64,000 nucleotides of DNA from M55B127 sp035269185 (GCA_964430875.1 CAYSHP010000001.1:1-64000); one strand, 5' to 3'; positions 36,161 through 45,633 are shown, counted from the stretch's first letter. Numbers and translations are program-made. The notes: generated by a model from the sequence alone, not told the origin.

Positions 36161-37393
36161 ATAGATATTAAAAGCATTGCTGTACTAGGGGCTGGTAATC
36201 GGGGTAAGGATGTTTATGGTAAGTTGATTAAAAAAAATAAAAATTTAAAAGTTGTTGCAGTAGCAGAGCCAAATAAAGATAGAAGAATAAGTTTTGCAAG
36301 CGAACATAAAATTCCTCCCAATTATCAATTTAATAGCTGGGAGGATTTGCTATTTGAAGATAAATTAGCTGACGGTTTAATTATTGCTACTGGAGATAAA
36401 CTGCATTTCAAACCTCTAATTACGGGATTACAAAAAGGATATAAAGTGCTTTGTGAAAAACCGATAACAGATGATTTGAGTGAACTCAAAATCCTACAAA
36501 CAGATTATAAAAAATATAGTGAGCAAGTTATGGTTTCTCATGTATTAAGGTATACGCCTTTTTTCAATAAAATAAAAGAAATATTGAATAAAAATATTGT
36601 TGGTAAAGTAAGGTTTATTAATCTAATTGAAAATATTGGTTTCTTTCATTATGGACACAGTTATGTAAGAGGTAACTGGAGAAACCATAAGATAGGAGCT
36701 CCTATAATACTTGCCAAAAGCTGTCATGATTTAGATATTCTTTATTGGTTAATGGATGAACCCTATAAGAATGTTTATTCAAATTCTTCTGAAAAATATT
36801 TTGATAAAATACATACTCCTTTCAATGCAGGAGATCGCTGTCTGAACTGTCCGATAGAAGAGGGATGTCCTTATTCAGCTAAAAAATTATATTTCAGTGT
36901 TGAGCAAGGTTGGCCTGTAAGTGTAATTACAGATGATTTAAGTAAAGAAGGTATCTCTAAGGCCTTAAAAGAAACAACTTATGGAAAATGTGTTTATAAA
37001 AGTGATAATGACCAATTAGATGTTCAATCTCTTTTATTGAAATTCAAAAATAATATTAATGCCCATTTTACTTTAACTGCTTTTTCAAAAAATATGACCA
37101 GAAAGATAAATATCTTTGGTACCTATGGTGAGATATTTGGCAACTTAGATAAAGGTATTATAGAGGTTAAACCATTTTTAAGTGAAGATTATCAGATAGA
37201 CATTGAACCTACAGGTGGCCATGCCGGTGGTGATGAAAAGTTAGTTGAAGCTTTTGAAATGTTTTTATTTGATGAATTAAATAAAAATGAGAGTAATTTA
37301 ATATCTGCTATGGAAAGTCATTTTACTGCATTGGCAGCTGAAAAGGCAAGGAAAGAAAAGAAGCTAGTTCATTTAGATAATTTTAGGAGGTAA
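36161..37393 (+). CDS. Gfo/Idh/MocA-family oxidoreductase
   Basis: About 410 residues, NAD(P)-dependent sugar/inositol dehydrogenase-like. Seen: Rossmann motif IAVLGAGNRGKDVYG, the CEKP motif (LCEKPITDD) with the conserved Lys, and SCHDLDILYWL. A cysteine-rich insert (RCLNCPIEEGCPYSAKK, then YGKCVY) could bind zinc and occurs in one branch of the family. Substrate unknown. Start problem: the only canonical start nearby, GTG 36152, lies inside the ribosome binding site GGGGTGAT; ATA at 36161 sits at the usual distance and gives DIKSIAVLGAG as the normal N-terminus. It abuts the racemase-like gene (5 bases) and may be cotranscribed with the purine operon. Confidence 0.8.
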   Translation: MDIKSIAVLGAGNRGKDVYGKLIKKNKNLKVVAVAEPNKDRRISFASEHKIPPNYQFNSWEDLLFEDKLADGLIIATGDKLHFKPLITGLQKGYKVLCEKPITDDLSELKILQTDYKKYSEQVMVSHVLRYTPFFNKIKEILNKNIVGKVRFINLIENIGFFHYGHSYVRGNWRNHKIGAPIILAKSCHDLDILYWLMDEPYKNVYSNSSEKYFDKIHTPFNAGDRCLNCPIEEGCPYSAKKLYFSVEQGWPVSVITDDLSKEGISKALKETTYGKCVYKSDNDQLDVQSLLLKFKNNINAHFTLTAFSKNMTRKINIFGTYGEIFGNLDKGIIEVKPFLSEDYQIDIEPTGGHAGGDEKLVEAFEMFLFDELNKNESNLISAMESHFTALAAEKARKEKKLVHLDNFRR

Positions 37394-37398
37394 GGCAA

Positions 37399-38103
37399 TT
37401 GAAAAAAATAGGCCTTTTAGGAGGTATGGGTTGGTACTCTACTTCAATATACTATAAAAAAATAAATACATATATTAATCAAATCAGAAATAATAAAATC
37501 AACCCTGAAATTATTATTTATTCAGTAAACTTTGATCAAATAATTAAATTATTAGAAAAAGATGATTGGAACTCTATAATTGATATCATTTCAAATAAAG
37601 CCATGAAGATTGAAGAGGCTGGTGCAGATTTTTTAGTAATAACTTCTAATACACTTCATAAAATAAAAGATGAAATTCAAAGTAATGTTAATATTCCCAT
37701 AATAAGTATTATTGAGGTGGTTGGTAATAATCTTAAAAAAACTTGGTGTAAAAAACCTGGTTTGTTAGCAACTAAATACTTAATTAAAGATGGGTTTTAT
37801 CAAAGAAGATTAGAAAGAGGATTTGCTCAAAAGGTAATAACTCCTGATCTCCGTGAAATAGAAGAACTAAATGAAATTATTATTAATGAGCTTATTAGTA
37901 ATAATATTAATATTGATTCAAGATATTATATAAATAGTATCATTGATAATTTAATGTTTCAGGATGTTGATTCAGTTATATTAGGGAGTACAGAGCTATC
38001 ATCTTTGATTGATATTATAGCTGCTCGCGATGTAAGAATAATTGATAGTCTTGAATTACATATCCGCGAAATAGTACATTATGCTCTCCGAAAAAATTTG
38101 TAA
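37399..38103 (+). CDS. Aspartate/glutamate racemase-family protein lacking both catalytic cysteines
   Basis: 234 residues, two-domain Asp/Glu racemase fold: KKIGLLGGMGWYST at the N-terminus and the paired motifs ITSNTLHK and LGSTELSSLI. In active family members the first motif has Cys (or Thr in the E. coli YgeA type) and the second has Cys. Here the residues are S83 and S197, and the only Cys in the protein, C117, lies elsewhere. It is therefore probably not a normal racemase; it may be a lyase-like, regulatory or ligand-binding relative. TTG start after TAGGAGG, five bases after the oxidoreductase gene, so likely cotranscribed. Confidence 0.8.
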   Translation: MKKIGLLGGMGWYSTSIYYKKINTYINQIRNNKINPEIIIYSVNFDQIIKLLEKDDWNSIIDIISNKAMKIEEAGADFLVITSNTLHKIKDEIQSNVNIPIISIIEVVGNNLKKTWCKKPGLLATKYLIKDGFYQRRLERGFAQKVITPDLREIEELNEIIINELISNNINIDSRYYINSIIDNLMFQDVDSVILGSTELSSLIDIIAARDVRIIDSLELHIREIVHYALRKNL

Positions 38104-38166
38104 ATAGAATAGATATAATATAAACTAAAAAAAAGAAAATCTTGAAATTTTGGGTGGGTGTATTGT

Positions 38167-39174
38167 ATGCAGCATGATGAAGAAAGAAAAAATATACGCA
38201 ATAAATTATTATTAATTACAATTTTAACAGTTTTAATAATGTTTATTTCATTATTTGTGGGCAGATTTAATATTCCAATCATTAAATTTATTAATGGATT
38301 TAATTTAAATGATATGGAAAAATCTGTTTTTTACTATATAAGGCTTCCCAGAATTCTTCTAGTGATGGGAGTTGGAGCTGCTTTATCTGTAGCCGGGGCA
38401 AGTTATCAAAGTATTTTTAGAAATCCACTTGTTTCTCCTGATATACTGGGAGTTTCAGCTGGTGCAAGTTTTGGTGCTGCTTTGGGTATGATTTTATCAT
38501 TTGAATCATTTAGTTCAATATATTTACTAGCATTTATTTTCGGGATAGCTGCCGTATTTTTAACATATTTTATTTCCAGATTAGGTCAAACTAATATGAT
38601 TATGATGATGGTTTTATCGGGGATTGTTGTAGGGTCTTTATTTAATGCTTTTATTTCAATATTAAAATATATGGCTGATCCTTATGAAAAATTACCAGGG
38701 ATTGTTTTTTGGTTAATGGGAGGATTTAGCAGAACCGGTTGGGATGAGTTAAAGTTTGCTGCTCCCTTTATTTTAATAGGTATAATTATTTTAATACTAA
38801 TACGCTGGTATCTAAATGTAATGTCTATGGGAGAAGAAGAAGCAATATCGATGGGTATAAATGTTAAATTAGTTAGGAATGTAATGGTATTATTTAGTAC
38901 ATTAATGGTGTCAGCTTCTGTAGCAACTGTGGGTCAGGTAAGTTGGGTAGGCCTAGTAGTACCTCATATTGCTCGCTTTATTGTGGGAGCAGACCATCGT
39001 TACATGATACCCGCTTCTGGACTTTTAGGGGCAAGTTTTATGCTTGTGATGGATGATATTGCAAGATCTCTAACCGGTGCTGAAATACCTATCAGTATTA
39101 TTACTGCTTTATTAGGAGCACCGTTTTTTGCCTATCTCTTGATTTCTCAAAAAAGCAGTGGATGGAACAGATAA
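38167..39174 (+). CDS. FecCD-type ABC transporter permease
   Basis: 335 residues, about nine to ten membrane helices, inner-membrane permease of the iron-siderophore/cobalamin/metal-oxyanion importer family. Seen: RLPRILLVMGVGAALSVAGA, RNPLVSPDILGVSAGASFGA, and the C-terminal GLVVPHIARFIVGADHRYMIP, which includes the ATPase-contact region. No substrate-binding protein or ATPase gene is next to it, which is unusual. The next gene is a MogA/MoaB homologue, so a molybdate or tungstate role is possible, but iron or B12 cannot be excluded. ATG at 38167 chosen over GTG at 38158, which lies in the ribosome binding site GGGTGGGTG. Confidence 0.88.
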   Translation: MQHDEERKNIRNKLLLITILTVLIMFISLFVGRFNIPIIKFINGFNLNDMEKSVFYYIRLPRILLVMGVGAALSVAGASYQSIFRNPLVSPDILGVSAGASFGAALGMILSFESFSSIYLLAFIFGIAAVFLTYFISRLGQTNMIMMMVLSGIVVGSLFNAFISILKYMADPYEKLPGIVFWLMGGFSRTGWDELKFAAPFILIGIIILILIRWYLNVMSMGEEEAISMGINVKLVRNVMVLFSTLMVSASVATVGQVSWVGLVVPHIARFIVGADHRYMIPASGLLGASFMLVMDDIARSLTGAEIPISIITALLGAPFFAYLLISQKSSGWNR

Positions 39175-39196
39175 TTTTTTAGAAAGGGTGAAAATT

Positions 39197-39667
39197 TTGG
39201 TTAAGGTAGCATTATTGACAGTTAGGGATAGTAAACATAACGAAAAAAATGAAGAAAAAACTAGGAAAATAGTAAGAAATTTAGCTACGAAAATTGACGG
39301 AGAAAAAGTATATTTTAAGTCAGTCGATAATATGTATGAAAAAATAAAAGAAGAATTATTTGACTTAAGTGTAAATAGAGAAGCAGATTTAATCTTAACA
39401 TGTGGAGGTACCGGTCTTTCACCTAAAGATTTAGTACCAGAAGCCACTAAAGATGTTATCGAAAAAGAAGTACCCGGTATTCCTGAAAAAATGAGAAGAA
39501 TTGTGTCTGAATATAGGCCGAGTGCCTGTATATTTAGAGGTACAGCTGGTATTAATAAAGAAAGTTTAATAATTAACTTACCGTCTGATCCCAAACTTGT
39601 TAAAGATTGTTTAAACTCAATTATTGAAGTTATACCTAAAGGTATAAATATGTTAAAAAAGGATTAA
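39197..39667 (+). CDS. MogA/MoaB-family molybdopterin biosynthesis protein
   Basis: 156 residues. Seen: VALLTVRDSKH at the N-terminus, TCGGTGLSPKDLVPEAT (the GGTG...D...PEAT molybdopterin-binding motif) and FRGTAGINKESLIINLPS. This family adenylylates molybdopterin (MogA) or is the MoaB-type relative of uncertain role. TTG at 39197 follows AAAGGGTGA; longer frames start inside the permease gene. It lies 22 bases after the FecCD permease, so the two may be cotranscribed. No other moa or moe gene is in the window. Confidence 0.88.
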   Translation: MVKVALLTVRDSKHNEKNEEKTRKIVRNLATKIDGEKVYFKSVDNMYEKIKEELFDLSVNREADLILTCGGTGLSPKDLVPEATKDVIEKEVPGIPEKMRRIVSEYRPSACIFRGTAGINKESLIINLPSDPKLVKDCLNSIIEVIPKGINMLKKD

Positions 39668-39684
39668 AATAGGAGGTTTATTAC

Positions 39685-42018
39685 ATGTTAACTTATCATA
39701 AAATGAAAAGTGAAAAACCACCTCTTTATGATTATGAACCCTGGAGGATAACTGAAAAAGAGTTTAAAACAGAAAATAATCATCATAATGAAACTATTTT
39801 TACTTTAGGTAACGGTTATATGGGGTTGAGAGGTACTCTAGAAGAAGACTATAATGGACCTTCTAATACAACTACACCCGGTTTTTATATAAATGGTATA
39901 TATGAAGAAGAAAAAATAATTTATGGAGAATTTGCTCCCAAACAGCCTAAATATTATCAGACTATGATTAATCTTATGGACTGGAAGACTATCAATTTAT
40001 TTCTTGAAGATGAAAAGTTTGATATTTTAAAAGGTGAAGTTGAAGATTATCAAAGATATTTAGATATTAAAAATGGATTATTAAAAAGGGAATTGATCTG
40101 GACTTCTCAGCAAGGCAAGAAAATCAAATTGGAAATTGAGAGGATAGTATCTTTTGAATATAAACATATAGGTGTTATTAATTACAATATTACTCCCTTA
40201 AATTTTGATGGTAAAATCACTATTGAGAGCAGTTTAATTGGTGATGTACAAAACTCCCATCATCTAAGAGATAGAAGTCCCTTGATAATAGATAAAAAAG
40301 GTATTGACAGTCAGTTTTTATATTTAATGGTTACAACTAAAAATTCGAATATTTCAGTTGGTAGTACTATCTATAACCAAATAGAGGGAATAGAGGAAAG
40401 TTCAATAATTCGCAGAGAAAATATCCAGAAAAATAATATTAAAGAAGTATATGAGATTAATGTTAAAGAGCAGAAAACATATAGTTTAGAAAAGTATGCT
40501 AGTTTTTATACTTCACATGATGAAATCAATAAAGATGAGATACTTTCCAGTTGTTTTCAAGCAGTAAAAAAAGCAAATAAAATGGGTTATAATAATATAA
40601 AAGACAGTCAAAAAGAGTATCTTAAAGATTACTGGTATTATTCTGATGTTAACATTGAAGGAGATAAAGCACTTCAACAGGCTTTTAGATATAATGCTTT
40701 ACAAATATTGCAGTCTACTGGTAAAGATGGTAAAACAAATATTGCTGCAAAAGGCTTAACCGGTGAATATTATGAAGGACATTACTTTTGGGACACAGAG
40801 ACTTATATCATTCCCTTTTTCTTATATAGTCATCCTGATATAGCTAAACAACTGCTAAATTATCGTTATGAAATTTTAGATTCGGCTCGAGATAATGCTA
40901 AAAGAATGAAATTAGAAGGTGCCTTGTTTCCTTGGAGAACAATTAATGGTAATGAGGCTTCCGGAAACTTTCTTGGTTCTACTGTCCAGTATCATATAAA
41001 TGCAGATATTGCCTTTGCGATTAAAAACTATGTACAGGCGACTGAGGATATGGAATTCTTATATAATAAAGGAGCTGAAATACTATTTGAAACTGCTCGT
41101 ATGTGGGTAAGTTTGGGCCATTTTGAAGAATTAAAAGATGGCCAATTTTGTATAAATGAAGCCTGTGGTCCAGATGAATATAAACCTGCTGTTAATAATA
41201 ATTGTTATACCAATTATATGGCTAAATTTAATTTAGAATATGCTTTTGAAGTATATAAAGAAATGAAAAACAATAAGCCCAAAAAATTTGGGGAAATTAA
41301 AGCTAAGATTAATTTAAGTGAAAACGAAATTGAGGAATGGAGAAATGCTGCTAATGAGATGTTTTTACCCTACAATGAAAGGTTGGGTATAAATCCGCAG
41401 GATGATTCTTTTTTATACAAAGAAGAAATAGATATTGAATCTATATCAATACAAGAACTGCCTTTAGTTCAAAACTGGCATCCCCTGACAATTTGGAAGT
41501 ATCAAATAATAAAGCAAGCGGATGTAATATTATTAATGCTCTTTATGGGAGATAAGTTTAGTAAAGAACTTAAAAGGAAGAATTATGATTACTATGAATC
41601 AAAAACTACTCATGATTCATCTTTATCTCCCTCTATATACAGTATTATTGCTTCTGAAATTGGTTACTATGATGACGCCTATGATTACTTTATTCAAACT
41701 GCCCGTCTGGATTTAGATGATTATAATGAAAATGCGTATCAGGGACTTCATACAGCCTGTATGGGGAGCAACTGGATGGTATTAGTGCAAGGCTTTGCCG
41801 GAATGAGAACATATAAGGGTATCTTATCATTTGATCCATATTTACCGGAAAAATGGAATGGTTACGAATTTAAAATCAGATACAAAGGTTCATTATTAAA
41901 TGTACATGTTAGAGAAGAAACTGAATATACTTTACTAAAGGGAAATAGTATTAAGTTCACTCATAAAAATAAGGAGATTGAATTGGATCAGGAGCAAAAC
42001 TATATCTCACTAACATAG
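39685..42018 (+). CDS. GH65-family disaccharide phosphorylase
   Basis: 777 residues, the usual length. Inverting phosphorylase that cleaves an alpha-glucoside with phosphate to beta-glucose 1-phosphate. Seen: N-terminal FTLGNGYMGLRGTLEE, GHYFWDTETYIIPF in the barrel, and the catalytic acid E498 in ACGPDEYKPAVNNNCYTN. Maltose, trehalose, kojibiose and nigerose enzymes mostly read VTGPDEY here, so this is a variant subgroup. Candidates include kojibiose or glucosylglycerol phosphorylase; the latter would suit a salt-adapted organism, but this is speculation. No beta-phosphoglucomutase lies beside it. AGGAGG then ATG. No signal peptide. Confidence 0.88.
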   Translation: MLTYHKMKSEKPPLYDYEPWRITEKEFKTENNHHNETIFTLGNGYMGLRGTLEEDYNGPSNTTTPGFYINGIYEEEKIIYGEFAPKQPKYYQTMINLMDWKTINLFLEDEKFDILKGEVEDYQRYLDIKNGLLKRELIWTSQQGKKIKLEIERIVSFEYKHIGVINYNITPLNFDGKITIESSLIGDVQNSHHLRDRSPLIIDKKGIDSQFLYLMVTTKNSNISVGSTIYNQIEGIEESSIIRRENIQKNNIKEVYEINVKEQKTYSLEKYASFYTSHDEINKDEILSSCFQAVKKANKMGYNNIKDSQKEYLKDYWYYSDVNIEGDKALQQAFRYNALQILQSTGKDGKTNIAAKGLTGEYYEGHYFWDTETYIIPFFLYSHPDIAKQLLNYRYEILDSARDNAKRMKLEGALFPWRTINGNEASGNFLGSTVQYHINADIAFAIKNYVQATEDMEFLYNKGAEILFETARMWVSLGHFEELKDGQFCINEACGPDEYKPAVNNNCYTNYMAKFNLEYAFEVYKEMKNNKPKKFGEIKAKINLSENEIEEWRNAANEMFLPYNERLGINPQDDSFLYKEEIDIESISIQELPLVQNWHPLTIWKYQIIKQADVILLMLFMGDKFSKELKRKNYDYYESKTTHDSSLSPSIYSIIASEIGYYDDAYDYFIQTARLDLDDYNENAYQGLHTACMGSNWMVLVQGFAGMRTYKGILSFDPYLPEKWNGYEFKIRYKGSLLNVHVREETEYTLLKGNSIKFTHKNKEIELDQEQNYISLT

Positions 42019-42031
42019 GGGCCAAATAATT

Positions 42032-42934
42032 ATGAAATTAGCAGAAAATGATATAAAAATATATATAATATTAGCAATAGGGGTCTTTATTATTTCTTTT
42101 TCAGGCATAATAATCAAAGTAATCACCGCACCACCGTTAATTATTGCCTTCTATAGGGTTTTTTTAACTTCAATATTTTTAACGCCTTTGTTTCTTGCAA
42201 AATATAGAGATTCTTTTAAGTATTTTTTAGATATCAGACCGGCCATAGTTGGTTTTGTATTAGCTTTACACTTTTATGCCTGGATTTCGGCAGTACATTT
42301 AACCAATGTAGCTAATGCAGTAATATTTATTGCTATTCAGCCTTTATTTACTCTTTTATTAGAGTACTTATTTGCCAAAGAAGATGTTAGAAAAGGTGCT
42401 ATTGCCGGTGTATTATTTGCCCTAATAGGTAGTGTTATAATCAGTTTTTCTGACTTATATATAATTTTAACCCGATTTTATGGTGATATGCTAGCTATTT
42501 TAGCAGCATTTTTAGCGGCCTGTTATTTATTTTTGGGGAGAAGTTTTAGAAAAGAAATTAAATATATACCCTATATCTATATTTTATATACCTACTGTGC
42601 ATTTTTCTTGTTTATCTTTATATTGATTTCCGGAAACTCTTTTACTGGTTATGAAAGTATGAACTATTTTTATATTTTGCTTTTAGCTTTGGGACCAACT
42701 TTAATTGGACATTCAGTCTTGAACTTATCAATAAGATATGTGCCAGCCACTATTGTATCTTTAGCAATATTAGGAGAGCCTATCATGACTACTTTCTTGG
42801 CTTTAATAATATTAGAAGAAACCCTTACTAAAGCGACTATTATTGGAGGCATATTAATATTATATGGAATATTTAGAGCCATAAATTCTAATCAAAAGAA
42901 AAAACAAAAGATTGCAGGTGAAAAAACAAAATGA
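42032..42934 (+). CDS. EamA/DMT-superfamily transporter (first of two)
   Basis: 300 residues, about ten membrane helices in two EamA repeats (about 8-140 and 150-290). Seen: YRVFLTSIFLTPLFLAKY in repeat 1 and VSLAILGEPIMTTFLALIIL in repeat 2, a typical second-repeat signature. Members export amino acids or other metabolites; the substrate is unknown. The stop overlaps the start of the second EamA gene by four bases, suggesting a paired or heteromeric function. Confidence 0.88.
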   Translation: MKLAENDIKIYIILAIGVFIISFSGIIIKVITAPPLIIAFYRVFLTSIFLTPLFLAKYRDSFKYFLDIRPAIVGFVLALHFYAWISAVHLTNVANAVIFIAIQPLFTLLLEYLFAKEDVRKGAIAGVLFALIGSVIISFSDLYIILTRFYGDMLAILAAFLAACYLFLGRSFRKEIKYIPYIYILYTYCAFFLFIFILISGNSFTGYESMNYFYILLLALGPTLIGHSVLNLSIRYVPATIVSLAILGEPIMTTFLALIILEETLTKATIIGGILILYGIFRAINSNQKKKQKIAGEKTK

Positions 42935-43896
42935 AAGAGGAAAAATTTAATATATTTAAAAATAAATATTCGGTAGCCATCTTAGCTATAATTGCCTGTA
43001 TTTTATGGGGGAGTGCTTTTCCTTCTCTAAAGGTTAGTTATTCACTTTTAGAATTAGAAAATAGTGGCCCTTTTAATAAAATGCTATTTGCTTCTTATAG
43101 ATTTATGTTGGCTTCTATAATGTTGATTTTATTTATTATTATTAAGTCTGGTTTTAAGAGGCTTAAATTAAAAAGAAAAAATTATATTCATCTTATTTTA
43201 TTAGGTTTAATTCAAACTTGTGGACAGTATGCTTTTTTCTATAATGGACTTGCTAACACCACAGGTGTTAAAGCCTCTATTTTAATTACTTCCGGTATAT
43301 TTTTTACTGTGATAGCTTCTCATTTCATTTATAAAGATGACAAATTAAATAAAATAAAGAGCTTCGGATTACTTTTAGGTATCATCGGAGTCATTTTAAT
43401 TAATGTTAGTAGAGGAAATGTTAATTTTGTATTTAATCTTAATGGTGAAGGTTTAATCATTATGACCGGGGTAATGAGCACAATTGCTATCTTATATGTT
43501 AAGTATTTATCCAAAGAAATAGACATTATGATCATTACTTCTTATCAAATGTTTTTTGGTTCATTTACCTTGTTTTTAATTTCTTTAAGTGGAGCTGATT
43601 TGACTTCAGTCAATTTTGATTTTAAATCAGGTTTGCTATTAATTTACTTGGCCTTTATTTCAGCAGCCGCTTTTGCCTTATGGTATACCTTAATTAAATT
43701 TAATAAGGTGGGTTATATAACAATCTATAAATTTATTGTTCCGGTCAGTGGGGTCTTTCTTTCAGCATTTTTCATAATTACAGAAACAATTAATTTAAAT
43801 GCTTTTATAGCTTTAATCTTAGTCTCTTTAGGAATAATTACCATCAACATGCCTCAAAATATGTTTGCGAAAAATTTGGAAACAAAAGGAGGATGA
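42931..43896 (+). CDS. EamA/DMT-superfamily transporter (second of two)
   Basis: 321 residues with about ten predicted helices. Seen: ACILWGSAFPSLKVSY at the N-terminus, a classic EamA start, and NGLANTTGVKASILITSG ending repeat 1. It is clearly divergent in sequence from its neighbour, so this is not a recent duplication. Coupled to it by a four-base overlap with AGGTGA upstream. Substrate unknown. Confidence 0.88.
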   Translation: MKEEKFNIFKNKYSVAILAIIACILWGSAFPSLKVSYSLLELENSGPFNKMLFASYRFMLASIMLILFIIIKSGFKRLKLKRKNYIHLILLGLIQTCGQYAFFYNGLANTTGVKASILITSGIFFTVIASHFIYKDDKLNKIKSFGLLLGIIGVILINVSRGNVNFVFNLNGEGLIIMTGVMSTIAILYVKYLSKEIDIMIITSYQMFFGSFTLFLISLSGADLTSVNFDFKSGLLLIYLAFISAAAFALWYTLIKFNKVGYITIYKFIVPVSGVFLSAFFIITETINLNAFIALILVSLGIITINMPQNMFAKNLETKGG

Positions 43897-43902
43897 ATTT
43901 AG

Positions 43903-44556
43903 ATGAAAAAGTTTGTTTTTAATAAATCTAAAGAATTAGAAAAAGATATTGATGAATACTTAGATACAGTTGAAGAAGCTTTATTAATTTTTGAAAGAGA
44001 TATAAATAGATATTTTAATGGGCACTATGATTTATTTGAAGAAAATTTAGATGATATTTTAGATATAGAAAATAAAGCGGACGATATTTTAAAGGATATA
44101 AAGTATAAGTTATACACATATATGTTGATACCAGAAGCTCGCGGTGATGTATTAACTTTATTAGAAAATATGGATAATGAAGTTGATCTTTGTAAAAAAG
44201 TTTTGATGCAGTTTTCAATTGAAAAACCAGAAATTAGAGAGTTTGTTTTAGCTGAATTTAAAGATTTGTCTAAACAGTCCTTGAATTCAGCTGAAGAATT
44301 AGTCAAGGGTGTCAGAACATACTTTGAAGAGATTTCGATGGTCAATGATTATGTAAATAAAGTTCACTTTTATGAGCATGAAGCTGATAAGATTGAAGAA
44401 AGAATAAAAAGGAAAGTTTTTAATAGTGAAGATATCGATGACTTTTGTAAAAAAGTGCATCTCAGGCATTTTTCAGAAAGGATCGCTTATTTTTCTGATC
44501 TAGCGGAAGAAATCAGTGAAAAACTTTCTGTAGCAACCATCAAGAGATCTATATAA
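43903..44556 (+). CDS. DUF47 (PhoU-like) protein
   Basis: 217 residues, all-helical PhoU-like DUF47 protein. Seen: repeated acidic helices and the conserved NEVDLCKKVLMQF and HEADKIEERIKRKVF motifs, the second matching the E/DxxxD metal-binding pattern of PhoU. DUF47 genes are typically paired with PiT phosphate permeases and are thought to modulate them. The permease gene follows by 33 bases. Confidence 0.9.
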   Translation: MKKFVFNKSKELEKDIDEYLDTVEEALLIFERDINRYFNGHYDLFEENLDDILDIENKADDILKDIKYKLYTYMLIPEARGDVLTLLENMDNEVDLCKKVLMQFSIEKPEIREFVLAEFKDLSKQSLNSAEELVKGVRTYFEEISMVNDYVNKVHFYEHEADKIEERIKRKVFNSEDIDDFCKKVHLRHFSERIAYFSDLAEEISEKLSVATIKRSI

Positions 44557-44589
44557 AGTTATTTTTTAGAGTATGGAGGATTGAGCTAA

Positions 44590-45633
44590 ATGACTTCTTT
44601 ATTATTTATTTCTAGTGGATTGTTTTTAGGTTGGTCATTAGGAGCAAATGATGCTGCAAATTTATTCGGCACTGCTGTTTCAACTAAGATGGTTCGCTTT
44701 ACTACAGCTGCTATTATAATAAGTGTATTTGTAATTATAGGGGCAGTAGTAAGTGGAGCCGGTACTACAGAAACTCTGGGAACTCTGGGGGCAGTAAACA
44801 CTTTGCCAGGTTCTTTTATAGTTGCTCTGGCAGCAGGTATAACTGTTTACCTGATGACTAATTATGAACTGCCTGTTTCTACAACTCAGTCCATAGTTGG
44901 CGCAATCATAGGTTGGAATATATTTAGTGGATATAATACAGAACTTGATGTCTTAACCAAAATTGTTGGGACATGGGTTTTTTCTCCCATCCTTTCTGCT
45001 TTATTTGCAATGTTGTTTTTTAAATTTGCTCAGTATATTGTAAATAATTATAGTATTCATTTATTTAAAATAGATATGTATACTAGAATAGGTTTAATTT
45101 TAGTAGGGGCATTTGGTGCTTACAGTTTAGGTGCTAATAATATAGCTAATGTGATGGGGGTATTTACAAAAACTTCTGCTTTAAAAGGTATTGAATTTGG
45201 TTTTATTACTCTTTCTGATACCCAAGTCTTATTTTTATTGGGAGGAATATCGATTTCGGTTGGGGTTTTTACTTACTCTAAAAGAGTAATGACCACCGTA
45301 GGGAAGAGTATTTTTAAAATTTCCCCGGTGGCCTCTCTCATAGTAGTTCTGTCAAGTTCTACTGTCTTGTTCATATTTGCCTCAGAGGGTCTGAGATCTA
45401 TTTTATTATCCCTTGGGTTGCCGCCTTTACCCTTGGTGCCTGTATCAGGTTCACAAGCTGTTGTCGGAGCTGTGATGGGCATAGGATTGGCAAAAGGAGG
45501 GAGAAACGTTAATTATCGATTGCTTGGCAAAATTGGTCTAGGGTGGATTCTTACACCCTTACTAGCTTTGATTATTGCCTATATTGCTCTGTTTTTTATG
45601 CAAAATGTTTTTATGCATCAAGTGTATTTGTAG
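44590..45633 (+). CDS. PiT-family inorganic phosphate transporter
   Basis: 347 residues, about ten membrane helices. Both halves carry the PiT signature: GWSLGANDAANLFG near residues 15-28 and YSLGANNIANVMG near 178-190. It should import phosphate with H+ or Na+ in symport; in some anaerobes relatives carry sulfate. ATG after TGGAGG, forming a pair with the upstream DUF47 gene. The 3' end overlaps the convergent MFS gene by 23 bases. Confidence 0.92.
   Translation: MTSLLFISSGLFLGWSLGANDAANLFGTAVSTKMVRFTTAAIIISVFVIIGAVVSGAGTTETLGTLGAVNTLPGSFIVALAAGITVYLMTNYELPVSTTQSIVGAIIGWNIFSGYNTELDVLTKIVGTWVFSPILSALFAMLFFKFAQYIVNNYSIHLFKIDMYTRIGLILVGAFGAYSLGANNIANVMGVFTKTSALKGIEFGFITLSDTQVLFLLGGISISVGVFTYSKRVMTTVGKSIFKISPVASLIVVLSSSTVLFIFASEGLRSILLSLGLPPLPLVPVSGSQAVVGAVMGIGLAKGGRNVNYRLLGKIGLGWILTPLLALIIAYIALFFMQNVFMHQVYL

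Noticed and set aside
39112..39594. 160-residue open frame on the minus strand
   Set aside because: Shadow of the MogA/MoaB gene; low-complexity and without a ribosome binding site.
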